From: UBA6912 sp963792895
Lineage (GTDB): Bacteria > Actinomycetota > Acidimicrobiia > Spongiisociales > UBA5794
Reading direction: 5' to 3'
DNA: 64,000 bases
Assembly: GCA_963792895.1 (NCBI GenBank)
Contig: CAWBYA010000007.1
Span: 682,001-746,000 of the forward strand
Shown here in pieces: positions 8,912-18,145 of this stretch (position 1 is the stretch's first letter; each line of letters opens with the position of its first letter). A program made the translations under genes and the position numbers. The notes below the pieces were generated by a model. The model had not been told where the DNA came from. It did not search any database and worked only from the letters and a program-made list of their open reading frames with translations.

Positions 8912-8993
8912 GCCCAGCCCAGTCCTGCCGTTTCACCGGCTCGAGGACGAGCTGCGCCCGGGAGCCGGCCCGTCGCCGCGGCACCCGCCCTGA

Positions 8994-9396
8994 TCACGGG
9001 GCGATACGTGCCGCCCAATCCGCGAGGTGGCCGATCACCTCGTTCCGGTTCGTCTCGTTGAGCACCTCGTGGCGTGCGCCCGGGTAGACGTGCACCTCCT
9101 TGTCAGACGACGGCAGCTCTTCGATCGTCTGGAGCGACCGCTCATACGGAACGAAGGGATCGTCGGTGCCGTGGAGGAGCAGCACGGGCATGGTCAGCCG
9201 GTCCTGCCGAGCGCGGAAGATATCGAGAGCCGCCGAGCGCTCCCTGGACGGTCAGCGCATCGGCAACGTGCCCATACCGGCCGCCGTGCTCTGCATAGCC
9301 GTGCACGATCTGCACGATGCGGCGAGGTTGGCCGGTCGGCGACCATCGCCGGTAGTGGATGCGGCCCTCAGCGCCGGTGAACGATGCCTCGTGCAC
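8994..9396 (-). pseudogene. Internally deleted alpha/beta-hydrolase (monoacylglycerol lipase type)
   Basis: Two ends of one hydrolase remain. Codons from 9396 give a typical start (MHEASFTGAEG... with IVQIVHGYAEHGGRY, the oxyanion-hole region). Codons ending at 8994 give the C-terminal Asp/His part (MPVLLLHGTDDPFVPYERS, then GARHEVLNE). The middle, including the GxSxG nucleophile elbow (roughly 150 residues), is missing, and the two parts are in different frames, joining near 9250. It is either a genuine deletion or a collapsed assembly; as written it cannot be active. Confidence 0.75.
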
Positions 9397-9615
9397 GTGT
9401 CCTCGGTTCGTCGGGTCGAGTCATCGTGCCTGCGAATCGGGGTGTCCGCCAGAGGCATCGGACCCTCTGCCAGCCGGACGGCCGGCTGTCGGGCCGGGCC
9501 CCCACGGCGACCCATCGGGCCTGGTCGTCTGTTGCGATGCGCAGCACTAGATTGATTTTGGACGGTTCCACGCGCCTTCCTAATCTCCCGCACCGGAGAG
9601 GAGCGACTACCTCAC

Positions 9616-10044
9616 ATGACGCTGGCCGACTACCTGCCCATCGGACTCATGCTCATCCTCGGTGCCGGCTTCGCCACGGTCATGATGCTGGCGTCATGGA
9701 GGCTGGGGCCGAACCGACCGACGCCGGAGAAGCTCGCCCCCTACGAGTGCGGCATCGTGCCGCTGCAGGAACCGGTCGAGCGCTTCCCGGTCAAGTTCTA
9801 CATCGTGGCCATGCTGTTCGTGATCTTCGACGTCGAGCTCATCTTCCTGTTCGCCTGGGCGGTCCGCTTCGATCAGTTCGGGTGGGCAGGCATCGGGTTC
9901 ATGGCGATCTTCGTTGCGCTCCTCGTCGAGACGCTCGTGTACGTGTGGAAGCGCGGTGCCCTCGACTGGAACGTCGCACGCCGTGAGCGCTACCGCCGCG
10001 TCGTCGCACCCGAGGCCGAGGTTGCCCCGAGGGAAGCGGCCTGA
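9616..10044 (+). CDS. nuoA: NADH-quinone oxidoreductase subunit A
   Basis: 142 aa, three membrane helices, family motif YECGIVPLQEP in the first loop and FYIVAMLFVIFDVELIFLFAW in helix 2, with the conserved acidic residues of the quinone-linked membrane arm. First gene of a complete 14-subunit operon. Its stop overlaps the ATG of nuoB (TGATG). The C-terminal tail is extended and charged relative to short NuoA proteins. A promoter should lie in 9397-9615, but I see no unambiguous consensus. Confidence 0.96.
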   Translation: MTLADYLPIGLMLILGAGFATVMMLASWRLGPNRPTPEKLAPYECGIVPLQEPVERFPVKFYIVAMLFVIFDVELIFLFAWAVRFDQFGWAGIGFMAIFVALLVETLVYVWKRGALDWNVARRERYRRVVAPEAEVAPREAA

Positions 10045-10541
10045 TGGCAGGCCAGGCGCAGCCCCCGGGATTCCTCCTCACGACCCTCGAAAAGGGTGTC
10101 AACTGGGCGCGCACCCGGTCGATGTGGCCGGCGTCCTTCGGTCTCGCCTGCTGCGCCATCGAGATGATGGCGACGGGCGCCGCCCACTACGACCTGGCGC
10201 GCTTCGGCATGGAGGTCTTCCGAGCGTCGCCGCGGCAGGCCGACCTGATGATCGTGGCAGGGAGGGTGTCGCAGAAGATGGCTCCCGTGCTGCGGCAGGT
10301 CTACGACCAGATGGCCGATCCCAAGTGGGTCATCTCGATGGGAGCGTGTGCGTCGACCGGGGGCATGTTCAACAACTACGCCCTCGTCCAAGGTGTCGAC
10401 CAGGTGGTACCGGTCGACATCTACGTGCCTGGCTGCCCCCCCGGCCCGCAGTCGCTCATGCACGGCATCCTCACCCTGCAGGAGATGATCATGAACGGCG
10501 AGATCATCCGTGTATCCGGCTACACCAAGACTGCATCGTGA
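10044..10541 (+). CDS. nuoB: NADH-quinone oxidoreductase subunit B (N2 cluster)
   Basis: 165 aa. Carries the tandem-cysteine N2 4Fe-4S ligands: LACCAIEMM near residue 35, GACAS near 99, and VPGCPPGPQSL near 130. NuoB passes electrons to quinone at the junction with NuoD and NuoH. Overlaps nuoA by one base and nuoC by four (GTGA). It is closely related to the NuoB of the second operon (33683) but lacks its third-cysteine variant SCSNC, having ACAST instead. Confidence 0.97.
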   Translation: MAGQAQPPGFLLTTLEKGVNWARTRSMWPASFGLACCAIEMMATGAAHYDLARFGMEVFRASPRQADLMIVAGRVSQKMAPVLRQVYDQMADPKWVISMGACASTGGMFNNYALVQGVDQVVPVDIYVPGCPPGPQSLMHGILTLQEMIMNGEIIRVSGYTKTAS

Positions 10542-11089
10542 CCGAGCCTGAACCCGAGACGACCGAAGCCCCGGCGCCCGCTGCCCCTCTGAACCCTGTG
10601 CCGGACGACCCGGTGCTCGCCGGGCTGGCCGGTGCGTTCCCGAGCGTCGCCATCACCACGCTCGAGCCTGCAACGGGGCCCGCGCAAGACGTCGCGCATG
10701 TTCCGGCGGACGCCTACCTCGACTTCGTGCGGGCGGCCCACGCGACGGGATACGACGTCTTCGTCGATCTGTGCGGCGTCGATTACCTCCGGCGGCGGCC
10801 CCGCTTCGAAGTGGTTGTCACGCTCCTCTCGCACACCTTGCGCAGACGGCTTCGCCTCAGGGTCGGCGTCGATGGTGCAGACCCGGTGGCGCCGTCGATC
10901 ACCGATGTGTTCCCTGGTGCGAACTTCTACGAGCGGGAGGCCTTCGATCTCTTCGGTATCCGGTTCGCCGGGCATCCGGACCTCACGCGCATCCTGCTTC
11001 CCGACGATTGGGAGGGCTATCCGCTGCGCAAGGACTACTCGGTCGGATCGGTGCCGGTCCAGTTCAAGGGAGCGCACAAGGCGTCATGA
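10538..11089 (+). CDS. nuoC: NADH-quinone oxidoreductase subunit C
   Basis: 183 aa from a GTG at 10538 that overlaps the nuoB stop. The C-terminal signature EREAFDLFGIRFAGHPDL and the tail DDWEGYPLRKDY identify the 30-kDa subunit. It has an acidic/Pro-rich N-terminal extension of ~35 residues before the conserved domain. It forms part of the hydrophilic arm with NuoB and NuoD. Its stop overlaps the nuoD ATG (ATGA). Confidence 0.95.
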   Translation: MTEPEPETTEAPAPAAPLNPVPDDPVLAGLAGAFPSVAITTLEPATGPAQDVAHVPADAYLDFVRAAHATGYDVFVDLCGVDYLRRRPRFEVVVTLLSHTLRRRLRLRVGVDGADPVAPSITDVFPGANFYEREAFDLFGIRFAGHPDLTRILLPDDWEGYPLRKDYSVGSVPVQFKGAHKAS

Positions 11090-12528
11090 GCGACACCCCA
11101 AACGTCGTCACCGGCGACCTCGAAGCTCCAACCGTCGAAGCCCCCCTCGAGGAGGATGCGGTTTCCACCCAGCCCGACACGGCGGGAGAGCGCCGCCGCC
11201 TCCACGACATCTGGGTCGCAGGAACCGAGGAGCCCGAGTGGATTCGCCAGGCCACCGACGAGGGTGCGCAGGAGCTGCTGCCCGACACGGAGGAGCCTGG
11301 GCTCGCCACCCAACGCGGTGTCCTCGTCTCCGACGACTACCTCACCGACGATGTCGTCGACGAGGATGAGCGTCAGATCATCAACATGGGCCCGCAGCAC
11401 CCGTCCACCCACGGCGTGCTGCGGCTCCAGCTCGAGCTCGAGGGCGAGACGATCCGGCGGGTGAAGCCGATCATCGGGTACCTGCACACGGGCATGGAGA
11501 AGACGGCCGAGACGCTCACCTGGCTCCAGGGACCCACCAACGTCACCCGGATGGACTACCTGTCGCCGTTCCACAACGAGCTGGCGTTCTCGCTCGCCGT
11601 CGAGCAGCTGCTCGGCGTCGAGATGCCGCCTCGGGCGCATGCGATTCGTGTCCTCATGACCGAGCTCAACAGGGTCTCCAGCCATCTCCTGTTCCTCGCC
11701 ACCCAGGGCATGGACATCGGCGCCGTGTCGATGATGATCTACGGGTGGAGGGAGCGGGAGATCTGCCTCCAGTTCTTCGAGAAGGTCACCGGGCTGCGGA
11801 TGAACCACAACTACATCCGTCCCGGAGGCGTCGCCGCCGATCTCCCGGACGGATGGGAGGACGATGTCGAGCATCTTCTCGAGATCGTGCCTGCCGGCGT
11901 TCGCGAGTACCAGGAGCTTCTGGACGAGAACCCGATCTTCCTCGACCGGACCCAGGGAGTCGGCATCATCACGCCGGAAGAGTGCAAGGCATACGGCGTC
12001 ACCGGCCCGACCGCCCGGGCATCAGGTGTCGACTGGGACGTGCGCAAGGTGTTTCCGTACAGCGGGATCGAGCAGTACGAGTTCGACGTGCCGCTCGGCA
12101 AGCATGGCGACGTGTTCGACCGCTACATGGTTCGCGTGCTCGAGGTGTTCGAGTCGCTGCGCATCGTTCGCCAGGTGATGGAGACGATGCCCGCGGGCGA
12201 CTATCGCACCGAGGACCGCAAGGTGACCCCGCCGCCGCGCAAGCGCATCGACGAGTCGATGGAAGCCCTCATCCACCACTTCAAGATCTTCACCGAAGGG
12301 TTCAAGGTGCCGGCGGGCGAGGTGTACCAGGCGGTCGAGTCCGCCCGGGGCGAGCTCGGCGTCTACATCGTGTCCGAAGGCGGCGCCAAGCCCTGGCGCG
12401 TCCATGTGCGTGCCCCATCGTTCGCCCACGTCCAAGCGCTGCCGGTGATGATGACCGACTCGCTCGTCGCCGACACGATCGCCACGTTGGCTTCCACCGA
12501 TCCGGTGCTGGGGGACGTCGACCGATGA
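11086..12528 (+). CDS. nuoD: NADH-quinone oxidoreductase subunit D
   Basis: 480 aa, longer than usual because of an acidic, non-conserved N-terminal extension of ~100 residues before the family start at IINMGPQHPSTHGVLRL. The quinone-site His and the segments GYLHTGMEK, RVSSHLLFLAT and the C-terminal DPVLGDVDR are intact. NuoD forms the quinone pocket with NuoB. The arginine-containing GVLRL segment corresponds to the region modified by NDUFAF7 in mitochondria; a MidA/NDUFAF7 homologue is encoded at 45376. Overlaps nuoE by four bases. Confidence 0.96.
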   Translation: MSDTPNVVTGDLEAPTVEAPLEEDAVSTQPDTAGERRRLHDIWVAGTEEPEWIRQATDEGAQELLPDTEEPGLATQRGVLVSDDYLTDDVVDEDERQIINMGPQHPSTHGVLRLQLELEGETIRRVKPIIGYLHTGMEKTAETLTWLQGPTNVTRMDYLSPFHNELAFSLAVEQLLGVEMPPRAHAIRVLMTELNRVSSHLLFLATQGMDIGAVSMMIYGWREREICLQFFEKVTGLRMNHNYIRPGGVAADLPDGWEDDVEHLLEIVPAGVREYQELLDENPIFLDRTQGVGIITPEECKAYGVTGPTARASGVDWDVRKVFPYSGIEQYEFDVPLGKHGDVFDRYMVRVLEVFESLRIVRQVMETMPAGDYRTEDRKVTPPPRKRIDESMEALIHHFKIFTEGFKVPAGEVYQAVESARGELGVYIVSEGGAKPWRVHVRAPSFAHVQALPVMMTDSLVADTIATLASTDPVLGDVDR

Positions 12529-13175
12529 CGTCACGCACCGTCGACGAGATCGTCCCGGGGTGGAGCGGCCCAAACCGGGAACGGGCGACTCGCCTCCTCG
12601 GGACCTATCCCGAGCGCCGCAGCGCCGTGATGCCCCTCCTGTATGTCGCATCGCTCGAGCATGGCCACGTCACCGACCAGGCGATGCGCGAGGTCGCAGA
12701 GATGACGGGGCTCACATCAGCCCAGGTCCAGTCAGTCGCCAGCTTCTACACGATGTACAGGCGCGACAGGGTCGGCACGTACCTCGTGTCGGTGTGCACC
12801 AGCATCTCGTGTTTCCTGCTCGGTGCGGACGAGGTGCTCGAAGCCGTCGAGGACGCAACCGGCGCCCACGATGGGGAGACCTCGGCCGACGGTCTCTTCA
12901 CCGTCGAGCACGCCGAGTGCCTCGGTGCGTGCGGGGGCGCTCCGGCCGTGCAGGTGAACTACGAGCTCGTCGAAGGCGTCGAGCCCGACAAGGCAGTTGG
13001 CCTGTGCAACTGGCTCAGAACGGGCCGCCCGAAAGTGGTGCTCGGCGACGAGATGCAGAACCTCTTCGGCGGCCAGCGCTCATTCGATTGGGGCCCCACG
13101 GAGACCGAAGGCGCCGTGGCGGCGGTGCCGGCGTTCGGTCCGTACGGATCATCGGGGAGCGAGGGGGGCTCATGA
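12525..13175 (+). CDS. nuoE: NADH-quinone oxidoreductase subunit E (2Fe-2S)
   Basis: 216 aa. Thioredoxin-like 24-kDa subunit with four 2Fe-2S cysteines in SVCTSISCFLLGADE and AECLGACGGAP. Part of the NADH-oxidising module with NuoF and NuoG. The C-terminal ~45 residues beyond the conserved fold are Gly/Ser/Pro-rich. After its stop there are 112 bp to nuoF, filled by a heptad-repeat inverted array, so this is the only long gap in the first half of the operon. Confidence 0.95.
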   Translation: MTSRTVDEIVPGWSGPNRERATRLLGTYPERRSAVMPLLYVASLEHGHVTDQAMREVAEMTGLTSAQVQSVASFYTMYRRDRVGTYLVSVCTSISCFLLGADEVLEAVEDATGAHDGETSADGLFTVEHAECLGACGGAPAVQVNYELVEGVEPDKAVGLCNWLRTGRPKVVLGDEMQNLFGGQRSFDWGPTETEGAVAAVPAFGPYGSSGSEGGS

Positions 13176-13176
13176 G

Positions 13177-13270
13177 CAGACGTCAGACGTCAGACCTCAG
13201 ACCCCAGACCGGTGTTCACCGGGCGAGGTCGATCTCTCGTCTCCTGTCTGACGTCTGCCATCTGACATCT
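13177..13270. repeat. Inverted pair of 7-bp-period arrays between nuoE and nuoF
   Basis: Left array 13177-13210: five near-copies of CAGACNN (CAGACGT CAGACGT CAGACCT CAGACCC CAGACC). Right array 13236-13270: five heptads of the reverse-complement type (CTCGTCT CCTGTCT GACGTCT GCCATCT GACATCT). CAGACGTCAGAC at 13177-13188 pairs perfectly with GTCTGACGTCTG at 13246-13257, giving a long RNA hairpin inside the nuo transcript, 2 nt after the nuoE stop. Confidence 0.85.
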
Positions 13271-13287
13271 CTCGAAGGGCCCTGCTC

Positions 13288-14604
13288 GTGACGACGCCGC
13301 TCATCCTCACGTCGCGGATGGTCGATCATCGGGACGACTCCCACACGCTGGAGCGCTACGAGGCGACGGGGGGGTACCAGGCTCTGCGCAAAGGCCTCGG
13401 GATGACGCCGTCCGACGTTGCTGCGGCTGTCAAGGCCTCCAACATCAGAGGTCGTGGCGGCGCAGGGTTCCCGACCGGTGTGAAGTGGGGGTTCCTCCCA
13501 GCGGCCACCCGACCCAGGTACCTCGTGATCAACGCCGATGAGTCCGAGCCCGGCACCTTCAAGGACCGCCAACTCCTCGAGAGGGACCCGCACCAGCTCG
13601 TGGAGGGGATCATCCTCTCGGCGTTCGCCCTCGACGTCCAGCACGCCTTCATCTACATCCGCGGCGAATACCCCCGACCGGCACGGCGTGTGCAGAGCGC
13701 CGTCGAGGAGGCCTATGCAAAGGGCTATCTCGGGGACGACATCCTCGGATCCGGTTTCGGCCTCGACATCACCGTCCATCTCGGCGCCGGGGCCTACATC
13801 TGCGGCGAGGAGACTGCGCTGCTCAACTCTCTCGAGGGCAGGAGAGGTGAGCCGCGGATCAAGCCTCCCTTCCCGGCAGTCGAGGGACTGTATGCCAAGC
13901 CGACCATCGTCAACAACGTCGAGACGATCTCCAACGTGCCATGGATGATCCTCAACGGGGGAGAGGCGTACGCCCAAATCGGCCCGGAGACGTCCGCGGG
14001 CACCCGACTGTTCTCGCTGTCCGGCCATGTAGAGCGGCCGGGCAACTACGAGATCGTGATGGGCATGACCTGGCGCGAGTTCATCTACGACATCGGTGGC
14101 GGGATCCGCGATGGACGTGAGCTCAAGTGCTGGATCCCCGGCGGCGCGTCTGCCCCGTGGTTCGTGCCCGACGAGCACCTCGACCTCCCTGTCACCATCG
14201 ACGACACCGGACGCCATGGCTCCATGCTCGGCTCCGGCGCCGTGGTTCTCATGGACGAGACGACCAATGTCGTGGCGGCGGCCCACCGGATCGTGAAGTT
14301 CTTCGCCCACGAGTCGTGCGGCCAGTGCACGCCCTGCCGCGAGGGCTGTGACTGGCTGGAGCGCATCCTGTGGCGCATCCTCAACGGAGCGGGAAGGGAG
14401 GCGGACCTCGGGCTGCTGCTCGACGTCTGCGACAACATCAGCCCCGGTTTGCGGTGGCCGCCCGCACAGACGACGATCTGCCCGCTTGGGCCATCCGCCG
14501 TGTCGCCGATTCGGTCGATCATGACCCACTTCCGCGACGAGGTGGAGGCGATGATCCCTCTGCAGCAGGCAGTCACGACCTGGGAAGGGGCCACGGTTGG
14601 CTGA
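13288..14604 (+). CDS. nuoF: NADH-quinone oxidoreductase subunit F (NADH/FMN/4Fe-4S)
   Basis: 438 aa from a GTG at 13288. NADH-binding glycine-rich loop RGRGGAGFPTGVKWGF, FMN-binding NADESEPGTFKDR, AGAYICGEETALLNSLEGRR, and the N3 cluster ligands ESCGQCTPCREG plus a distal TTICPLG. This is the electron entry subunit: hydride from NADH to FMN, then to the cluster chain. Overlaps the start of nuoG by 8 bases. There is no counterpart in the second nuo operon. Confidence 0.97.
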   Translation: MTTPLILTSRMVDHRDDSHTLERYEATGGYQALRKGLGMTPSDVAAAVKASNIRGRGGAGFPTGVKWGFLPAATRPRYLVINADESEPGTFKDRQLLERDPHQLVEGIILSAFALDVQHAFIYIRGEYPRPARRVQSAVEEAYAKGYLGDDILGSGFGLDITVHLGAGAYICGEETALLNSLEGRRGEPRIKPPFPAVEGLYAKPTIVNNVETISNVPWMILNGGEAYAQIGPETSAGTRLFSLSGHVERPGNYEIVMGMTWREFIYDIGGGIRDGRELKCWIPGGASAPWFVPDEHLDLPVTIDDTGRHGSMLGSGAVVLMDETTNVVAAAHRIVKFFAHESCGQCTPCREGCDWLERILWRILNGAGREADLGLLLDVCDNISPGLRWPPAQTTICPLGPSAVSPIRSIMTHFRDEVEAMIPLQQAVTTWEGATVG

Positions 14605-17041
14605 TCGACCCGACAAGGTCAGCATCACGATCGACGGTGAGGTCCGCGAGGTCCCAGCCGGCGAGCTGTTGATCAAGGCGGCCGAGGACACCGGCACCTA
14701 CATCCCGCGCTTCTGCTGGCACCCTCGCATGAAGCCTGTGGGCATGTGCCGCATGTGCCTCGTCGAGGTGGAGACACCGCGCGGCAAGCTCCTCACCACC
14801 TCGTGCACGATGCCGGTCAACAACGGCATGGTGGTCGACACCACCTCGGATGTCGTCACCAAGGCTCAGGAGGGCATTCTCGAGTTTCTCCTGATCAACC
14901 ACCCTCTCGACTGCCCGGTCTGCGACCGCGGCGGCGAATGCCCGCTGCAGGATCAGACGCTCGCCTACGGACCGGGGGAGAGCCGCTTCGTCGAGGAGAA
15001 GCGTCATTTCGAGAAGCCGATCCCGATCAGTGATCTCGTCATGCTCGATAGGGAGCGCTGCATCCTCTGCGCCCGGTGCACGCGCTTCTCGGAGGAGATC
15101 TCGGGCGACCCGCTCATCGAGTTCAAGGAGCGGGGCGGCCGTACCCAGGTGCTCAACTTCCCTGACGAGCCGTTCGCTTCGTACTTCTCCGGCAACACCG
15201 TCCAGATCTGCCCCGTCGGCGCCCTCACCGCCAAGCCCTACCGGTTCCGGGCCCGTCCATGGGATCTCGAGGCGGTGGAGAGCGTCTCCTTCGTCGACTC
15301 CGTGCACTCCAAGGTGTCCGTGCAGTCGAGCCAGAACGAGGTCGTGCGCATCAATGGCGTCGACAACGGCCCAACCAACCAGGGGTGGCTGTCCGACAAG
15401 GATCGCTTCATCTACGAGTACCTCAACGCGGAGGACCGCATCACCGCCCCTCTTGTGAGAAAGGGCGGCGAGCTCGTGCCCGCCACGTGGGGCGAGGCGC
15501 TCGACTTGGCGGCGGAGCGTCTCGGCGGCTTCCACGGGTCCGGAGTCGCCGGTCTCGGTGGCGCTCATGGCACGAACGAGGAAGCCTTCGCTTTCGGCAA
15601 GTTCCTCCGCATGTGCATCGTGACCCCGCACATCGATGCGCAGGTGGGCGACGGTCTCGACCCGCAATTCCTTGCCGGGGCGACCGATCGGGCCCGAATC
15701 GACGACCTCGAACGTGCCAAGACGATCCTGCTGTGGGCGGGCGACCTCAAAGAGGAGCTTCCGGTGCTCTACCTCAGGGTGCGTCGCGCCGCCACCGTCC
15801 TCGGGGCAACACTGGTCGTGGTGCATCCCCGCCGAACGGGTCTCGATGACGTTGCGGCCCACAAGCTCTCGTATCGCCCAGGCGACGGACCTGAAGCTCT
15901 CCGCCGACTCGTCGCGGGCGAGGGTGACGCTGCAGCTGCCCGCGAGGCGCTCGCTGCCGGCCCCGTCGTAGCCATCGTCGGCCGGACCGGCCGCAGCGAG
16001 GATCCGCGGCTTGCCGAGTCCGTCGCTGCCTTCGCACGCGAACTGCCTGAGGCAAGAGTGATGCCGCTTGCTCGGCGCGCCAACGTCTTCGGCGCGCTCG
16101 ACATGGGACTCGCGCCGACCCTGCTGCCCGGAAGAGTGTCGGTGACCAGCACCGAAGGACGCGCTGATCTCGAGAACGTGTGGGGGCCGCTGCCCGAAGG
16201 AGTCGGCAAGGACGCGACAGGAATCCTCGAGGGTCTGCGCGACGGCGACCTGCGGGCGCTCGTGCTCTACGGTGCCGACCCGATCCGCGACCACCCTGAC
16301 CCCGCCCTCGCGGTCGCAGCGCTCGAACGTGCCGAGTTCGTCGTTGCGCTCGATCTGTTCGCAACGGACTCGGCGGCCGAGGCCGACGTCGTTCTTCCCG
16401 TCGAGGCCTTCTCGGAGACCGAAGGGACCGCCACCAACCTCGAAGGCCGCGTGCAGAAAGTCAACCGGCTGCTGCCCGGACCGGGCCAGACCCGCCAAGC
16501 CTGGTCGGTGCTCGATGAGCTTGCCCGTCGCATGGGAGCGCAACTCGGCGCCACGACGTCCGAGGCGCTCATGAAAGAGATCGCAACCGTCGCGCCCGCC
16601 TACCGCGGCTTGTCGTGGGACGTCCTCGACTGGGGCGAAGGCCGCGAGGGTGTGGTTGTGCCGACGGCCGACGGTGCCCAGCCGCTCCAGTACGTACCCG
16701 TGGACACCGGTCTACGGACGAGCACGGGTCGCTTCGGCCTGCATTCCGGCCCGGTCCTCTACGACGACGGCGTGCGGGTTCGCATGTCGCCGTCCCTTGC
16801 CAAACTCGCGCCCCAGCCGTTCGTCGCATTGCATCCAGGTGATGCGGTTTCCCTCGCCGTGTCCGAAGGCAGACTGGTTCGGGTCGGGTCACCGAGCGGC
16901 ACGATCGATGTGCCCGTGCGCATCGATGCCACCCTCGCTGAGGGCTCCGCCTACATCCCGGCCAACCTGCTGGACACGGCCCTGCTCGGCTCGCCGGCGA
17001 CCGTGACGATCGAGGCGGTTCTCGACGGGGGCGATGCGTGA
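14597..17041 (+). CDS. nuoG: NADH-quinone oxidoreductase subunit G
   Basis: 814 aa from a TTG at 14597 (MADRPDKVS), the only start fitting the conserved N-terminus. N-terminal 2Fe-2S ferredoxin domain (CWHP..., then GMCRMC and SCTMPV), the HxxxC-type N5 site HPLDCPVCDRGGECPLQD, and the N4 motif CILCARCTRFSEEISGD with a distal ICPVGALT. The rest is a molybdopterin-oxidoreductase-like domain of ~570 residues, without an obvious cofactor role in this family. Stop overlaps nuoH (TGATG). Confidence 0.96.
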   Translation: MADRPDKVSITIDGEVREVPAGELLIKAAEDTGTYIPRFCWHPRMKPVGMCRMCLVEVETPRGKLLTTSCTMPVNNGMVVDTTSDVVTKAQEGILEFLLINHPLDCPVCDRGGECPLQDQTLAYGPGESRFVEEKRHFEKPIPISDLVMLDRERCILCARCTRFSEEISGDPLIEFKERGGRTQVLNFPDEPFASYFSGNTVQICPVGALTAKPYRFRARPWDLEAVESVSFVDSVHSKVSVQSSQNEVVRINGVDNGPTNQGWLSDKDRFIYEYLNAEDRITAPLVRKGGELVPATWGEALDLAAERLGGFHGSGVAGLGGAHGTNEEAFAFGKFLRMCIVTPHIDAQVGDGLDPQFLAGATDRARIDDLERAKTILLWAGDLKEELPVLYLRVRRAATVLGATLVVVHPRRTGLDDVAAHKLSYRPGDGPEALRRLVAGEGDAAAAREALAAGPVVAIVGRTGRSEDPRLAESVAAFARELPEARVMPLARRANVFGALDMGLAPTLLPGRVSVTSTEGRADLENVWGPLPEGVGKDATGILEGLRDGDLRALVLYGADPIRDHPDPALAVAALERAEFVVALDLFATDSAAEADVVLPVEAFSETEGTATNLEGRVQKVNRLLPGPGQTRQAWSVLDELARRMGAQLGATTSEALMKEIATVAPAYRGLSWDVLDWGEGREGVVVPTADGAQPLQYVPVDTGLRTSTGRFGLHSGPVLYDDGVRVRMSPSLAKLAPQPFVALHPGDAVSLAVSEGRLVRVGSPSGTIDVPVRIDATLAEGSAYIPANLLDTALLGSPATVTIEAVLDGGDA

Positions 17042-18093
17042 TGGGGGGTTGGGAGATCCTCCTCGAAGCGGCGATCAAGGTGGTGATCGTCTTTGCGTTG
17101 CTGCTCACCGTGACCATCGTCCTGGTCTGGATGGAGCGGAAGGTGGTCGCCGACATGCACAACCGCGTCGGGCCCGACCGTGCCGGTCCCTATGGCATCC
17201 TCCAGACCGTTGCAGACGGTGTGAAGTTGATCTTCAAGGAGAACCTCACCCCGCGGAAGGTGGAGTTCGGGCTGTACATCCTGGCCCCGATCGCGGCCGT
17301 TGTGCCGTCGCTGCTCATCTTCTTGGTGCTCCCGGTCGGCAGGCCGTTCTCGATCGGGGACAGGGTCATCGACCTGGCGGGCACCGACCTCAACATCGGC
17401 CTCCTCTACATCCTCGCTCTCAGCTCCTTGGCCGTCTACGCCGTGGTGCTCGCCGGATGGTCTTCTGGCTCGAAGTACCCACTCCTCGGGGCCGTGCGAG
17501 CATCAGCGCAGATGATCTCCTACGAAGCCGCAATGGGCCTCGCCCTCGTCCCGGTGATCTTGTTCGCCGGCACGACGTCGCTGACGGGCATCGTGGCGGC
17601 CCAACAAGGCTCCATCCTGGGGTTCCTCGGCGTCTGGAACGTCGTCCTCATCCCCTCGTTCCTGATCTTCTTCATCGCAGGGGTCGCCGAGACCAACCGA
17701 CCTCCGTTCGACCTCGTCGAGGCAGAGTCGGAGATCGTCGGGGGCTACCACACCGAGTACAGCGGCTTTCGCTTCGCACTCTTCTTCCTGGCCGAGTACA
17801 TCAACATGTTCAACATCTCGGCGATCACCGTCACGGTGTTCTTCGGAGGATGGGGAGGCCCGGATTTCGGCACGCCGGCGGCGATATCTTGGATCTTCCC
17901 CATCGTGTGGTTCTTTGCGAAGACCTTCTTTTTCGTCTTCGTGTTCATCTGGATCCGTGCCTCGCTCCCGCGGATGCGGTACGACCAGCTGATGTCGTTC
18001 GGTTGGAAGCGGCTCATACCCGTGAGCTTGGCGTGGATCGTGCTGGCGACGCTTGCCGTTGGTGTCCGGCGGTTTGGGCTGCCGTGGGCGTGA
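17041..18093 (+). CDS. nuoH: NADH-quinone oxidoreductase subunit H
   Basis: 350 aa, eight membrane helices. ERKVVADMHNRVGPDRAGP is the conserved first cytoplasmic loop; ETNRPPFDLVEAESEIVGGY is the quinone-channel loop with its acidic residues. NuoH couples the quinone site to the proton-pumping arm. ATG at 17041 overlaps the nuoG stop; a GTG one codon upstream (17038) is also possible. 52 bp separate it from nuoI. Confidence 0.95.
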   Translation: MGGWEILLEAAIKVVIVFALLLTVTIVLVWMERKVVADMHNRVGPDRAGPYGILQTVADGVKLIFKENLTPRKVEFGLYILAPIAAVVPSLLIFLVLPVGRPFSIGDRVIDLAGTDLNIGLLYILALSSLAVYAVVLAGWSSGSKYPLLGAVRASAQMISYEAAMGLALVPVILFAGTTSLTGIVAAQQGSILGFLGVWNVVLIPSFLIFFIAGVAETNRPPFDLVEAESEIVGGYHTEYSGFRFALFFLAEYINMFNISAITVTVFFGGWGGPDFGTPAAISWIFPIVWFFAKTFFFVFVFIWIRASLPRMRYDQLMSFGWKRLIPVSLAWIVLATLAVGVRRFGLPWA

Positions 18094-18145
18094 TGATGCG
18101 TAGACCGTGCTCCCGTAGCCCGTACCGATGGCGTGAGGTGATCTG

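Noticed and set aside
13177..13270. CRISPR-like array
   Set aside because: Units are 7 bp and contiguous without spacers; no cas genes in the window.
14573..16543. 656-codon minus-strand open frame across nuoG
   Set aside because: Shadow of nuoG typical of high-GC DNA; no motif, and nuoG is unambiguous.
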